Translations under genes and position numbers: made by a program
Shown: in pieces, positions 29,748-38,463 of the stretch
Numbering within the stretch: the first letter of the stretch is position 1
Layout: every line of letters begins with the position of its first letter
Notes under the pieces: model-generated
Told to the model about the DNA's origin: nothing
The model's input: the letters and a program-made list of their open reading frames with translations, nothing else
Database searches by the model: none
Assembly: GCF_904846625.1 (NCBI RefSeq)
Contig: NZ_CAJHBL010000007.1
Coordinates: 91,874-155,873 of the forward strand
Length of the DNA: 64,000 nt
Origin: Psychrobacter sp. JCM 18900
GTDB taxonomy: Bacteria; Pseudomonadota; Gammaproteobacteria; Pseudomonadales; Moraxellaceae
Reading direction: 5' to 3'

Positions 29748-30680
29748 ATGGCAATTTTGGTATATGCAGAACATGACAATGCCAGTCTCAAAAAGGCAAC
29801 TTTAAACACCATCGCTGCTGCTAAACAAATGGGTGATGATATCCACGTATTGGTTGCTGGTAGTGGTAGCCAAGCTGTCGCTGATGAAGCGGCAAAAGCA
29901 GAAGGTGTGACTAAAGTACTATTGGCTGACAATGCTGCTTATGAGCATCAATTGGCAGGTAACGTGGCGCTATTGGTTGCTGATATCGCTGGTGATTACA
30001 GCCATATCCTAGCGGCTGCGACCACGACTGGTAAAAACTTTATGCCACGCGTTGCTGCGTTACTTGACGTAAGCATGCTGTCTGAAATCTCAGGTGTGTT
30101 AGATGCGCAAACGTTTGAGCGTCCTATCTATGCAGGTAATGCGACGGCGACAGTGAAAACGACAGAAGACAAAGTGGTACTAACCGTACGTACTACTGCG
30201 TTTGACCCAGTGGCAAGCGAAGGTGGTTCAGCTACTGTTGAAACTATCGATAACGTACAAGAAACTGGTAAAGCTAGCTTCGTTAACGAAGAAATGGCTA
30301 AGTCTGATCGTCCAGAATTGACGTCAGCTGGTATCGTTGTTTCTGGTGGTCGTGCCTTGGCAAACGGTGAAAACTTCACCAAGTACATTGAGCCATTGGC
30401 TGACAAGCTAGGCGCTGCTGTTGGTGCATCACGTGCCGCTGTTGACGCAGGCTATGTACCAAATGATATGCAGGTCGGTCAAACGGGTAAAATCGTTGCA
30501 CCGCAGCTATATATCGCAGCTGGTATCTCAGGCGCGATTCAGCATTTGGCTGGTATGAAAGATTCTAAAGTCATCGTTGCTATCAACAATGACCCAGAAG
30601 CACCTATTGCTAGCGTTGCTGATTACTTCTTAGAAGCTGATCTATTCGAAGCACTACCTGAGCTTACTAGCAAGGTTTAA
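29748..30680 (+). CDS. etfA: Electron transfer flavoprotein, alpha subunit
   Basis: The 310-aa protein carries FAD and pairs with EtfB. The C-terminal FAD domain shows VVSGGRALANGENFTKYIEPL (about residues 200-220), GASRAAVDAGYVPNDMQVGQTGKIVAPQLYIAAGISGAIQHL (about 228-269) and AINNDPEAPI, all typical. The N-terminal domain begins MAILVYAEHDNASLKKATL. The two etf genes probably share a transcript, though the spacer between them could hold a separate signal. Confidence 0.96.
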   Translation: MAILVYAEHDNASLKKATLNTIAAAKQMGDDIHVLVAGSGSQAVADEAAKAEGVTKVLLADNAAYEHQLAGNVALLVADIAGDYSHILAAATTTGKNFMPRVAALLDVSMLSEISGVLDAQTFERPIYAGNATATVKTTEDKVVLTVRTTAFDPVASEGGSATVETIDNVQETGKASFVNEEMAKSDRPELTSAGIVVSGGRALANGENFTKYIEPLADKLGAAVGASRAAVDAGYVPNDMQVGQTGKIVAPQLYIAAGISGAIQHLAGMKDSKVIVAINNDPEAPIASVADYFLEADLFEALPELTSKV

Positions 30681-30810
30681 TATATAGTCACAGAACTACT
30701 AAACGGCTACGGCGTTACTCTCCTTAGATGTACTACTTGTACAATCTGCAGTTGGCTGCCTTGTATTCGTTTTAGACTTCTTTGACTATATCAGTAGTAG
30801 ACAGATGATA

Positions 30811-30844
30811 AAAAACCCACTATCAATTGGTAGTGGGTTTTTTT
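30811..30844. terminator. Bidirectional intrinsic terminator after etfA
   Basis: AAAAACCCACTA and TAGTGGGTTTTTTT flank an 8-base loop. It serves etfA on one strand and the SpoU methyltransferase on the other. Confidence 0.88.
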
Positions 30845-30886
30845 ATGCTTAATAAATTAGGCTTTAATAACAGTTATAAATGCATG

Positions 30887-31681
30887 CTAAGAGTATTGTC
30901 TTTGGCGTAAGGTCTCATACAGACATAAAGACCCTGCAATCGCTACATTTAAGCTCTCTTGACCATTTGGCTGCGGTAAAGCGATAGGCGTGGCACATTG
31001 CATCAAATCGTCGCTAACGCCTTGGCCTTCATGACCCATAATCCATGCTACAGGCGCAGATAAGTCGTGCTCGTAAATGATAGTATCTGTATGTGAGCTA
31101 GTCGCCAAAAGCGGCACTTGTACATGATCTAAAATATCTTGCGTACTCAAGCCTTCATAAATAGTCAGTGCAAACTGTGCACCCATACCTGCTCGTAGCG
31201 TCTTAGGAGACCAAGCTTGAGCGGTCGCACTGGTGCATAGGATGTTGCGGATACCGACGGCTGCTGCTGTGCGTAGCAGCGTACCAACATTCCCGCTATC
31301 CTGCACGTCGTTCAAGATTAAGCAGTCCTCATCGATCATCGATAGGCTAGGCGTTGGTACTTTGATTATCGCCATGATATCAATGCCAGTACCCAAGCTA
31401 CGAATACTCTCATAGAGTGAGTTTGATAAAGTAAGAATAGGCGTATAAGTGGGCAGGCGAGTCAATACCTGCTGAACTTCAGGGTGGCTATGCGCTGACT
31501 CAGACAGTAGTATCTGGACGAAAGGATAGTCACTACGCAGCGCAGCATCTATCAAATGGACGCCTTCTATGACTGTCTGACCGTTCTTTTTACGCTGGCG
31601 TGCTTGGGACAACAGTGCTTTTACAAGCTTCACTGTTGTGTTCTTATCTGAGGTAATCAGCTCGGTGGGATTTGTTACCAT
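30887..31681 (-). CDS. TrmH/SpoU family RNA 2'-O-methyltransferase
   Basis: The 264-aa protein has the three SPOUT motifs: NDVQDSGNVGTLLRTAAAVG (about residues 124-143) for motif 1, WIMGHEGQGVSDDLM near 213-227 for motif 2, and IALPQPNGQESLNVAIAGSLCLYE near 233-256 for motif 3. The N-terminal part QRKKNGQTVIEGVHLIDAAL is the substrate-binding domain of the RlmB/TsnR type. The target is likely a 2'-O position in rRNA or tRNA, but it cannot be fixed from sequence. Start at ATG 31681. Confidence 0.88.
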   Translation of the reverse strand: MVTNPTELITSDKNTTVKLVKALLSQARQRKKNGQTVIEGVHLIDAALRSDYPFVQILLSESAHSHPEVQQVLTRLPTYTPILTLSNSLYESIRSLGTGIDIMAIIKVPTPSLSMIDEDCLILNDVQDSGNVGTLLRTAAAVGIRNILCTSATAQAWSPKTLRAGMGAQFALTIYEGLSTQDILDHVQVPLLATSSHTDTIIYEHDLSAPVAWIMGHEGQGVSDDLMQCATPIALPQPNGQESLNVAIAGSLCLYETLRQRQYS

Positions 31682-31786
31682 AGTGGATCGCTTAGAGAAG
31701 AGTAAAGGAGTTGTTTAGATAACCAGCATAATGCCTATTATTGATTTAGCATTATGTTGGCTACTCTTAACAGGTGCGTCAATCAA

Positions 31787-32770
31787 TTATTTTTCAGAAT
31801 AATTGACGTGTAAGTCTTTTACGTAATCGACTTCGTTTTTACTACCGAGTACCACAGGAACACGTTGATGGATATCAGTCGGTTCGATATCTAGGATGCG
31901 GTTGACGGCGTCTGTTGCACCGCCACCTGCACGTTCAATCAATAGGCTCATTGGGTTGGCTTCATACATTAAGCGTAATTTACCCGCTTTGTGAGCGTAT
32001 TTGGTATCAAACGGATAAGTGAACAGACCACCGCGGCATAAGATACGATGGACGTCACCAACCATGGCGGCTACCCAGCGTGTATTAAAATCGCGCCCAC
32101 GTACCCCAGTCTCGCCAGCAATTAACTCATCGATGTACTGCTGCATTGGCGCGCGCCAGTAGCGATAATTTGAGCTATTAATAGCATACTCGCTCGTATC
32201 GGCATCGATTTGAACATTGTCTTCTATCAACACATAGTCAGACGTCTCTGGGTCTAGGCTAAACATCACAACTTTATCAGCGATGGTTAGCGCTAGGACA
32301 GTAGAGGTGCCATATAGCAGATAGCCAGCCGCTAGTTGTTTGTTACCTGCCTGTAGATAGTCGCTGTTTTCACTGGTTTGACCTTGGCGATCATACGGTA
32401 AGATAGAAAAAATCGTACCTACAGCCATATTGATGTCGATATTTGATGAGCCATCTAATGGGTCAAATAGTACCAATAGGCTACCATCGTCATTAGCAGG
32501 GGTCGCGTCATCAAGCTCTTCTGACGCAACACCAGCACAATGTGTATTTTTTGCCAATGCATCTAGTAGTAGGTCATTGGCCAACACGTCTAATTTTTTC
32601 TGATCTTCGCCTTGGACGTTTTGGTTACCGGCTTCGCCCAGAATGTCTGCTAAAGCGCCTTTTCTGAGCAATTGTGAAATCGTCTTACCGACATCAGTGA
32701 CGGTGGTAATCACATCGTTAAGTGCAGGGCTAGTGGCATGTTGGTTTAGATAGTCTGCTAAGGTCGTCAT
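31787..32770 (-). CDS. fbp: Fructose-1,6-bisphosphatase, class I
   Basis: Fbp is the gluconeogenic phosphatase. The 327-residue protein has the metal and phosphate motif [23 protein letters not shown] (about residues 99-121) with the conserved DPLDGSS, and the active-site region [13 protein letters not shown] and [20 protein letters not shown] (about 241-285). Its length is typical of the bacterial class I enzyme. The gene lies alone, divergent from pyrB with 389 bases between. Confidence 0.96.
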   Translation of the reverse strand: MTTLADYLNQHATSPALNDVITTVTDVGKTISQLLRKGALADILGEAGNQNVQGEDQKKLDVLANDLLLDALAKNTHCAGVASEELDDATPANDDGSLLVLFDPLDGSSNIDINMAVGTIFSILPYDRQGQTSENSDYLQAGNKQLAAGYLLYGTSTVLALTIADKVVMFSLDPETSDYVLIEDNVQIDADTSEYAINSSNYRYWRAPMQQYIDELIAGETGVRGRDFNTRWVAAMVGDVHRILCRGGLFTYPFDTKYAHKAGKLRLMYEANPMSLLIERAGGGATDAVNRILDIEPTDIHQRVPVVLGSKNEVDYVKDLHVNYSEK

Positions 32771-33159
32771 AAGGCTTCCTAATAAATGGTATGGAAAGTA
32801 AAAGAACGGATAGGTGTCAAAGTAAAGAAGTAGGTGGCATTTAGCACACCTGAAATAGGTAAATTCTTAAATAGCTAATACGGCATCTTTGTCCCGACCA
32901 CAAAATCGGCTACACTATATCTATTGTTATTCATTTATAGTTTTGTCAGAATTATTCTCTATGAGAATACGGCATGTCTACTCACGCTTTCTGATTGTCT
33001 GCTGAGGCTATTTTTTGGTCGAGTTTGATTACGGTAAATTGTAGCAAATAAGCGTCAAAATGTCCTTTGTATCTATGCCTATCAGTGATAAATGATCGAA
33101 CAAAGATGAATAAGTGATTACTATAGACTCATATAAACCCACAATAAAGACTCGCCATT
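32771..33159. other. 389-base region between divergent fbp and pyrB
   Basis: No gene. It must hold the promoters of both fbp (minus) and pyrB (plus). A possible pyrB element is TTGATT at 33025 with ATAAGC 17 bases on. No pyrimidine attenuator with a T-run terminator or a clear uracil-rich leader was found. Confidence 0.35.
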
Positions 33160-34233
33160 ATGTCAAATTCTATCGATAGTAGCGCTACACAACCAGTCTC
33201 ACCGACTGATTATGCAAAATTTGATCCCAATACGATTCATCAAAGGCTCAATACGTCACTAAGTCATCCGCAGCTCAATACCGATGGCAGTATCCGGCAT
33301 TTCTTAGGTGTTGAAGGGCTTAATAAAGCACAGCTCAAAGCTATTATCGCAAAAGCAGAGACTTTCTTTGATGATAATGGACAGCTAATCAATCGTCCTG
33401 AGTTAGACGGTTATACGGTCATGAATTTGTTTTTTGAACCATCGACTCGTACCCGGACGACATTCGAGGTGGCAGAAAAACGCTTGGGTGCCAATGTACT
33501 CAATATCGATATCGAACGTTCGAGCACCAAAAAAGGCGAGAGTCTGCGTGATACGCTGTGGAATCTACAGGCAATGACCGCAGATATCTTTGTAGTACGC
33601 CATTCAGCATCAGGTGCTGCGCATTTTATGGCAACAGAAGTCACGCCTGATATCGCAATCATTAATGGCGGTGATGGCTGGCATGCGCATCCTACTCAAG
33701 GAATGCTCGACATGTTGACCATTCACCGTGAGGCACCGCGTCCATTCGAAGAGTTGTCTATCGCGATCGTTGGTGATATTAAGCATTCACGCGTAGCACG
33801 CTCTGATATCAGTGCCTTGCAAACACTAGGTGTGACAGATATTCGTGTTTGTGCGCCGCGCACTTTATTGCCTAAAGGCATTGAGCGTTTTGGTGTGCAG
33901 GTGTACGAAAATATGGATGATTGTGTCACTGATTGTGATGTGATCATGGGATTAAGAATCCAAAATGAGCGTATCGGTTCGCCGCTATTGGCATCATCAA
34001 GTGAATATTACAAGCATTATGGGATCACGCCAGAGCGGGTAGCTCTCGCTAAACCTGATGCATTGGTGATGCATCCAGGGCCGATGAATCGTGGTGTTGA
34101 GATTGCCTCTAGTGTGGCTGATGGCGCACAATCCGTTATCTTAAAGCAGGTAAATAACGGCATTGCCATTCGTATGGCGGTCTTATCGCTTGCGATGGAA
34201 GGTCAGCGTGCTCATCAAGCGGCTGGCAAGTAA
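33160..34233 (+). CDS. pyrB: Aspartate carbamoyltransferase catalytic subunit
   Basis: PyrB makes carbamoyl aspartate, the second step of pyrimidine synthesis. The 357-aa protein shows the carbamoyl phosphate motif [20 protein letters not shown] (about residues 90-109), [11 protein letters not shown] (about 175), and [14 protein letters not shown] (about 306-319). The N-terminal extension of about 45 residues is typical of the class of enzyme that assembles with a dihydroorotase-like partner, as in Pseudomonas. That partner follows directly, 58 bases on, and no pyrI regulatory subunit is present. Confidence 0.96.
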   Translation: MSNSIDSSATQPVSPTDYAKFDPNTIHQRLNTSLSHPQLNTDGSIRHFLGVEGLNKAQLKAIIAKAETFFDDNGQLINRPELDGYTVMNLFFEPSTRTRTTFEVAEKRLGANVLNIDIERSSTKKGESLRDTLWNLQAMTADIFVVRHSASGAAHFMATEVTPDIAIINGGDGWHAHPTQGMLDMLTIHREAPRPFEELSIAIVGDIKHSRVARSDISALQTLGVTDIRVCAPRTLLPKGIERFGVQVYENMDDCVTDCDVIMGLRIQNERIGSPLLASSSEYYKHYGITPERVALAKPDALVMHPGPMNRGVEIASSVADGAQSVILKQVNNGIAIRMAVLSLAMEGQRAHQAAGK

Positions 34234-34291
34234 CAGCCTGCCGCGCGACTTATTCTCATTTATTTCATTTTATTGATACGGTAATAACGTT

Positions 34292-35503
34292 ATGTCTACC
34301 ATGCTTAATACTGATGCACCCATTCTTGACCATTTACCAAAAGCATTTAAAGATGCATTGCCGCAAACTGCAACAGAAAAACTATCTACACTCGATTCTG
34401 ACCGTGAGATGTGGTTATTACCACCACTAGTAGATCTATGCGCGCGCCTGCGTGAGCCAGGCCAGCAGCAACACGGCACGCTAAAATCAGAAGGCAGCGC
34501 TGCTCGTGGTAATGGCTTTTTGCATGTAGTGACGCCGCCTGATACCAATCCTATTTTAGAAAATGGTTCACTTTTGAAAGGTTTACGTGAGCGCGCCTTG
34601 AGTGATGGCGGGATTTACTTGCATATTTTGGGTGCATTGACCACAGGGTTAGAGGGCGAACGACCGTCTAATATCGCAGGGCTCAAGAAGGGCGGCTGTA
34701 TCGCAGTATCTAATGCGCGTAGACCTTTTCGCAATGACTTAGTATTGCTACGCACACTAGAATACGCAGCAACCTTTGGCATGAAGGTATTCTTTTATCC
34801 TGATGAGCCAAGTCTGTCTGGAGATGGGGTGGCACATGAGGGCTATATTGCTTCTTATCATGGACTGCAGGGGATTCCTTGGATTGCAGAAACTGTTGCG
34901 TTGTCTACGCAGCTACTGATGGTGGAAGAGACCGGAATCGCTGCTCATTTTAGCCAGTTATCCTGTAAGTCCTCTATCGAGCTTATGCGCTGGGCAAAAG
35001 ACAAAGGTCTGCCTGTTACGTGTGATGTTGCGATGCATCAGCTTTACTTAACCGATGATAACTTGGAAGGATTTAATGCTCAGGCGTACGTGTTGCCACC
35101 ACTGCGTAGTAATACAGATCAGCAGGCAATCCGCCGTGGGTTAAAGGATGGCACTATCGACGCTATCTGTAGTCATCACGAGCCACTGAATAGTACCGCC
35201 AAAAAAGCACCATTTGCTGAGAGTACGCCAGGTATCTCAAACTTCGATACCTTTATGGCGCTAGCATGTCAGCTGGTAAATGATGAGGTATTAACACTCT
35301 CGCAACTGGTAGACAAAATCTGCCTGAATCCTGCAAAAATCGCAGGTATTAGCGAGCAGTACGAAGCGATTGGCGGTGCAGTATTGGTCGATCCTAACCT
35401 TGAGTGGCAAGTAACCGCGCAATCTATGCTATCGAGTGGTAAGAACACACCGTTTTTCAATCAGCAGTTGCAAGGACGTGTTGTGGAGACATTCTTTGGC
35501 TAA
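34292..35503 (+). CDS. Dihydroorotase-like protein, probably non-catalytic (PyrC')
   Basis: The 403-aa protein is homologous to dihydroorotases, but the metal site is broken: where active enzymes have HxH, this has LVDLCARLREPG (about residues 46-57) with no histidines, and the C-terminal catalytic loop reads ICSHHEPLN in place of a DHAPH-type motif. In Pseudomonas a dead dihydroorotase is required structurally for the ATCase; I infer the same here from the fused arrangement after pyrB. The active dihydroorotase must be elsewhere. It is likely co-transcribed with pyrB. Confidence 0.88.
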   Translation: MSTMLNTDAPILDHLPKAFKDALPQTATEKLSTLDSDREMWLLPPLVDLCARLREPGQQQHGTLKSEGSAARGNGFLHVVTPPDTNPILENGSLLKGLRERALSDGGIYLHILGALTTGLEGERPSNIAGLKKGGCIAVSNARRPFRNDLVLLRTLEYAATFGMKVFFYPDEPSLSGDGVAHEGYIASYHGLQGIPWIAETVALSTQLLMVEETGIAAHFSQLSCKSSIELMRWAKDKGLPVTCDVAMHQLYLTDDNLEGFNAQAYVLPPLRSNTDQQAIRRGLKDGTIDAICSHHEPLNSTAKKAPFAESTPGISNFDTFMALACQLVNDEVLTLSQLVDKICLNPAKIAGISEQYEAIGGAVLVDPNLEWQVTAQSMLSSGKNTPFFNQQLQGRVVETFFG

Positions 35504-35558
35504 TTTGCCCCAACAGGATGACCGTCTGCCGCCATCCTCGAAGGATAAAGGGGTTACC

Positions 35559-36044
35559 ATGAATGGTCAGCAAGAAAAATCGCGCAGTACGGCGAGTGAG
35601 TCTATCAAAGCAGTGGCCATTTATGAGGTAGTGAAAGGTATTGGTGCGTTACTAGGAGCAGGGGCATTATGGTGGTGGCATACCAATCTTGAGCATTGGC
35701 TGACGACGGCAACCGTTACTTGGCAGCGCAGCTTCGGCCATATGCTTGCCCCGCAAATCGATAGTGCCGTACGTATTGCTCAGCAGGCAAGTAAAAACTG
35801 GCCGATGTTTTTATTATTGATATTTGCTTACGCCAGTTTGCGCTTCCTAGAAGCTTATGGTTTATGGCATGACAAAACATGGGCGTATTGGTTTGGGGTA
35901 TTAGGCTACGGGGTATTTATTCCTATAGAAATCTACTATCTGATCGTTAGCCCATTTGACTGGTTTAAGCTTGGAATATTGGTTTCTAATCTGCTCATTA
36001 TTATTGTGGTTTATCGTAATATGAAACGAAAGGGCTTGATATAA
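35559..36044 (+). CDS. DUF2127 family membrane protein
   Basis: The 161-aa protein has an N-terminal helix with IKAVAIYEVVKGIGALLGAGALWWWH (about residues 16-41), a central helix WPMFLLLIFAYASLRFLEAYGLWHDKTWAYWFGVLGYGVF and a terminal helix DWFKLGILVSNLLIIIVVYRNMK, the DUF2127 pattern. The start ATG 35559 has an AAGGGG site; an upstream frame extends through the end of the pyrC-like gene but is not preferred. It follows the pyr genes closely and is probably on the same transcript. Function is unknown. Confidence 0.8.
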   Translation: MNGQQEKSRSTASESIKAVAIYEVVKGIGALLGAGALWWWHTNLEHWLTTATVTWQRSFGHMLAPQIDSAVRIAQQASKNWPMFLLLIFAYASLRFLEAYGLWHDKTWAYWFGVLGYGVFIPIEIYYLIVSPFDWFKLGILVSNLLIIIVVYRNMKRKGLI

Positions 36045-36058
36045 CGTTTAAATTTAAG

Positions 36059-36104
36059 TCAAAAAATCCAGCATAAGACAAGTATCTCATGCTGGATTTT
36101 TTGT
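36059..36104. terminator. Bidirectional intrinsic terminator
   Basis: AAAAAATCCAGCAT and ATGCTGGATTTTTT form a 14-bp stem with a 14-base loop between the DUF2127 gene (+) and the cyclase-like gene (-). Confidence 0.85.
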
Positions 36105-36195
36105 CAAGAAAGTGACATTGTATGAGCCACAGCTTTTCAGTAAGTCAAATAAGCGTGATAACAGTTAGAAAGAAGTCAGTAATTGTGTATTATCT

Positions 36196-36975
36196 CTATA
36201 TCGTTCTAATCGTTTCAGCTTCAAGCCATATATATTTGTCTTTTATCTTTTGAGAAATAGAAGATGAAATGATCTTTTGAATTTTTGGTAAAATTTCAGT
36301 TTGGGCTTTTCTAGCAGATTCAAGCTGTTTATTTTCCGAAAGAGCTAACGAGCTTGCAGTTGTTATATAACGTAAGCAAGTAGGTAGAGAGAAATAGCTA
36401 TATTTATCATCTACCTCAATTAGAGAATCAAAAATACTGAAAGTACTAGTTTCTCGAAAAAGGTCTATGCAATGCTGATCAAAAATTATTCTTGGTGTGT
36501 TGGCCTCTTTTGACTCTAAAAAATATGCTCGATTCATAGCTGGTCCAAAAAGGGGACCGTTGTCTTTATGAACTAGTTTCCCTACTGTTATTCCCCCACG
36601 AATTAATATTGAGTATTTATCCCATAACTCGACACTTAGTTTAGATAAAATTTCGAGTATGGATTGTGAAGCAATAACATTGTCAGCATCTGCTGACAAT
36701 ACTAAGCTATCTGAAAAATATGAAATAGTTACATGGTGAGCATTATTCATCCCTTTATTCATCATAGCTATAATGTTTTTTAATCCAATGAGTTCACTTG
36801 TAGGTATGCTCTCTTCATTAATTGAAACATACATTGACTCTTGAAGTTTGTCAGGACTCATAGAAAGTAGCGTATCTAGAATACTTTGGGCAATCTCAGG
36901 TGCATTTTCACTATTTTCTACTAAAGCGCCAAATCCTAATATGTCAATAAAGGCTATAAATTTATTCTGATACAT
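36196..36975 (-). CDS. Lone class III nucleotide-cyclase-like protein
   Basis: I do not recognise a named family for this 259-aa protein, but the first 155 residues follow the class III cyclase plan. FIDILGFG at 9-16 has Asp11, matching the first metal aspartate, and YFSDSLVLSAD has Asp89, matching the second. RGGITVG is at 126-132 and GPAMNRAYFLES at 144-155. The arginine expected four places after the Asn148 of the NxAxR motif is Phe152, so normal cyclase activity is doubtful. There are no membrane helices and no sensor domain. The DNA is more AT-rich than its neighbours and the gene stands alone, which suggests transfer. The C-terminal 100 residues are helical and charged. The overall match is my own reading and needs a fold search. 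Confidence 0.6.
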   Translation of the reverse strand: MYQNKFIAFIDILGFGALVENSENAPEIAQSILDTLLSMSPDKLQESMYVSINEESIPTSELIGLKNIIAMMNKGMNNAHHVTISYFSDSLVLSADADNVIASQSILEILSKLSVELWDKYSILIRGGITVGKLVHKDNGPLFGPAMNRAYFLESKEANTPRIIFDQHCIDLFRETSTFSIFDSLIEVDDKYSYFSLPTCLRYITTASSLALSENKQLESARKAQTEILPKIQKIISSSISQKIKDKYIWLEAETIRTI

Positions 36976-37022
36976 AAAGCTTTAATCCTATTGTATTGAG
37001 TCTATTAGTTATAGTGAACTGA

Positions 37023-38309
37023 TTATACGCCACTCTGCATCTCCACTGTTTTTTCATCCTTACGAATGCTTTTAGCGACTTTACCGACGCTTAGACCTTG
37101 TACCAAGATGGAGAATATCACCACTGCATAAGTGAGTGCCAATAAAATCTCTCGTTCAGCCCCGATTGGTAGCTGTAATACTAATGCGACCGAGATACCA
37201 CCGCGTAAACCGCCCCACGTCAGAACTTTCCATGCGCCCGTAGGCAAATCAAGCTGACTATGAAAGGTCTTGGTCGTCATACCTACCACGATAAATCGAG
37301 CAATCAGTGCAATCAAAATCGTCAAACCACTCGCGATAAATAAATTGCCTGAATAAGCAATCATCACCACTTCTAGACCGATGAGTACAAACAAAATGGC
37401 ATTTAAAATCTCATCAATCAATTCCCAAAACAAATCAATATAGTGCCGTGTCTTGTCACTCATGGCTAGCTCGCGACCACGATTACCAACCATTAGGCCC
37501 ATCATGACCATGGCGAGTGGCCCTGATAAGTGCCAATGACTGGCCAGCGCATAGCCACCGATGACGCCTGCTAATGTTAATAGCACCTCTTCTTGATAGC
37601 TATCAATGCTTTTGAGCAAGTAGTACAAAATCGCACCAAGTACCAGTCCGAAAACAACGCCGCCACCAGCTTCAACCGCCAAAGTATGTGCAACGTAGTT
37701 GGCAGTAGGAATATCACCGCTAGATAAAATCCCTAGCAGTAGGACGAAGATGACCACGCCGATGCCATCATTGAACAATGATTCACCAGCGATGACGGTC
37801 TCGATACTCTTTGGAGCGCCTGCTGACGACAAAATACCCATTACAGCAATAGGATCGGTAGGGGAGATAAGCGCACCAAATAACAGGCACCAGAGAAACG
37901 GTAAGCCGAAACCGAATAGCGGCAGCATAAAGTAAATCGCGGTCGCAATGAGCATCGCCGATATGACCGTGCCAAGACCCGCAAGGATGCCGATAGGTAA
38001 CTTGTAGCGTCTTAAGTCACCAATATTAACGTGTAATGCACCTGCGAATAGCAACATCGATAGCATGCCGTCTAAGAGCACTTCGGTAAAATCAAGTTGC
38101 TCCAATAAACTGACTTCGTAATCAATCAGCTGATCAAACCCTAAGAAGCCCAAAAATATCGCGCCGATTGACAATAAGATAGAGATGACCATGACACCGA
38201 TAGTGGTCGGCAGACCAATAAAACGGTGATTAATATAAGTTAACGAAGCAGTAATCGACAAAAATATGGCGCTGATTTCTAGTATGGTGAGGCTGGTTGC
38301 AGATGCCAT
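37023..38309 (-). CDS. Na+/H+ (CPA1, NhaP-type) antiporter
   Basis: The 428-aa protein has about 12 membrane segments and the cation:proton antiporter pattern. Conserved features include the GALISPTDPIAVMGILSSAGAP motif (about residues 144-166) and GESLFNDGIGVVIFVLL (about 174-190), both of which place the conserved aspartates for ion exchange. Also seen is TWGGLRGGISVALVLQLP near the C-terminus. It exchanges sodium or potassium for protons across the inner membrane. The end has a short charged tail KSIRKDEKTVEMQSGV. It is on the minus strand like the two following membrane genes but separated by 154 bases. Confidence 0.9.
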   Translation of the reverse strand: MASATSLTILEISAIFLSITASLTYINHRFIGLPTTIGVMVISILLSIGAIFLGFLGFDQLIDYEVSLLEQLDFTEVLLDGMLSMLLFAGALHVNIGDLRRYKLPIGILAGLGTVISAMLIATAIYFMLPLFGFGLPFLWCLLFGALISPTDPIAVMGILSSAGAPKSIETVIAGESLFNDGIGVVIFVLLLGILSSGDIPTANYVAHTLAVEAGGGVVFGLVLGAILYYLLKSIDSYQEEVLLTLAGVIGGYALASHWHLSGPLAMVMMGLMVGNRGRELAMSDKTRHYIDLFWELIDEILNAILFVLIGLEVVMIAYSGNLFIASGLTILIALIARFIVVGMTTKTFHSQLDLPTGAWKVLTWGGLRGGISVALVLQLPIGAEREILLALTYAVVIFSILVQGLSVGKVAKSIRKDEKTVEMQSGV

Positions 38310-38463
38310 AAAAAGTAGGTCTCATATGAATATAAAAAGTATCTAAAGCGCAGGGCTTATAGGGATGTTATAAGTGTTGTTGGCTATAGGGGTTGTGATT
38401 ATAAGTAATGTGTTTATAAAGACTGATATTGCCATCTATTTAAACAGTTAATTGGTCATATCA

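Noticed and set aside
36196..36975. Complete Pycsar or CBASS defence operon
   Set aside because: Neighbours are a DUF2127 protein of the pyr group and a Na+/H+ antiporter on the other side; no effector gene is adjacent, so a full defence operon is not supported.
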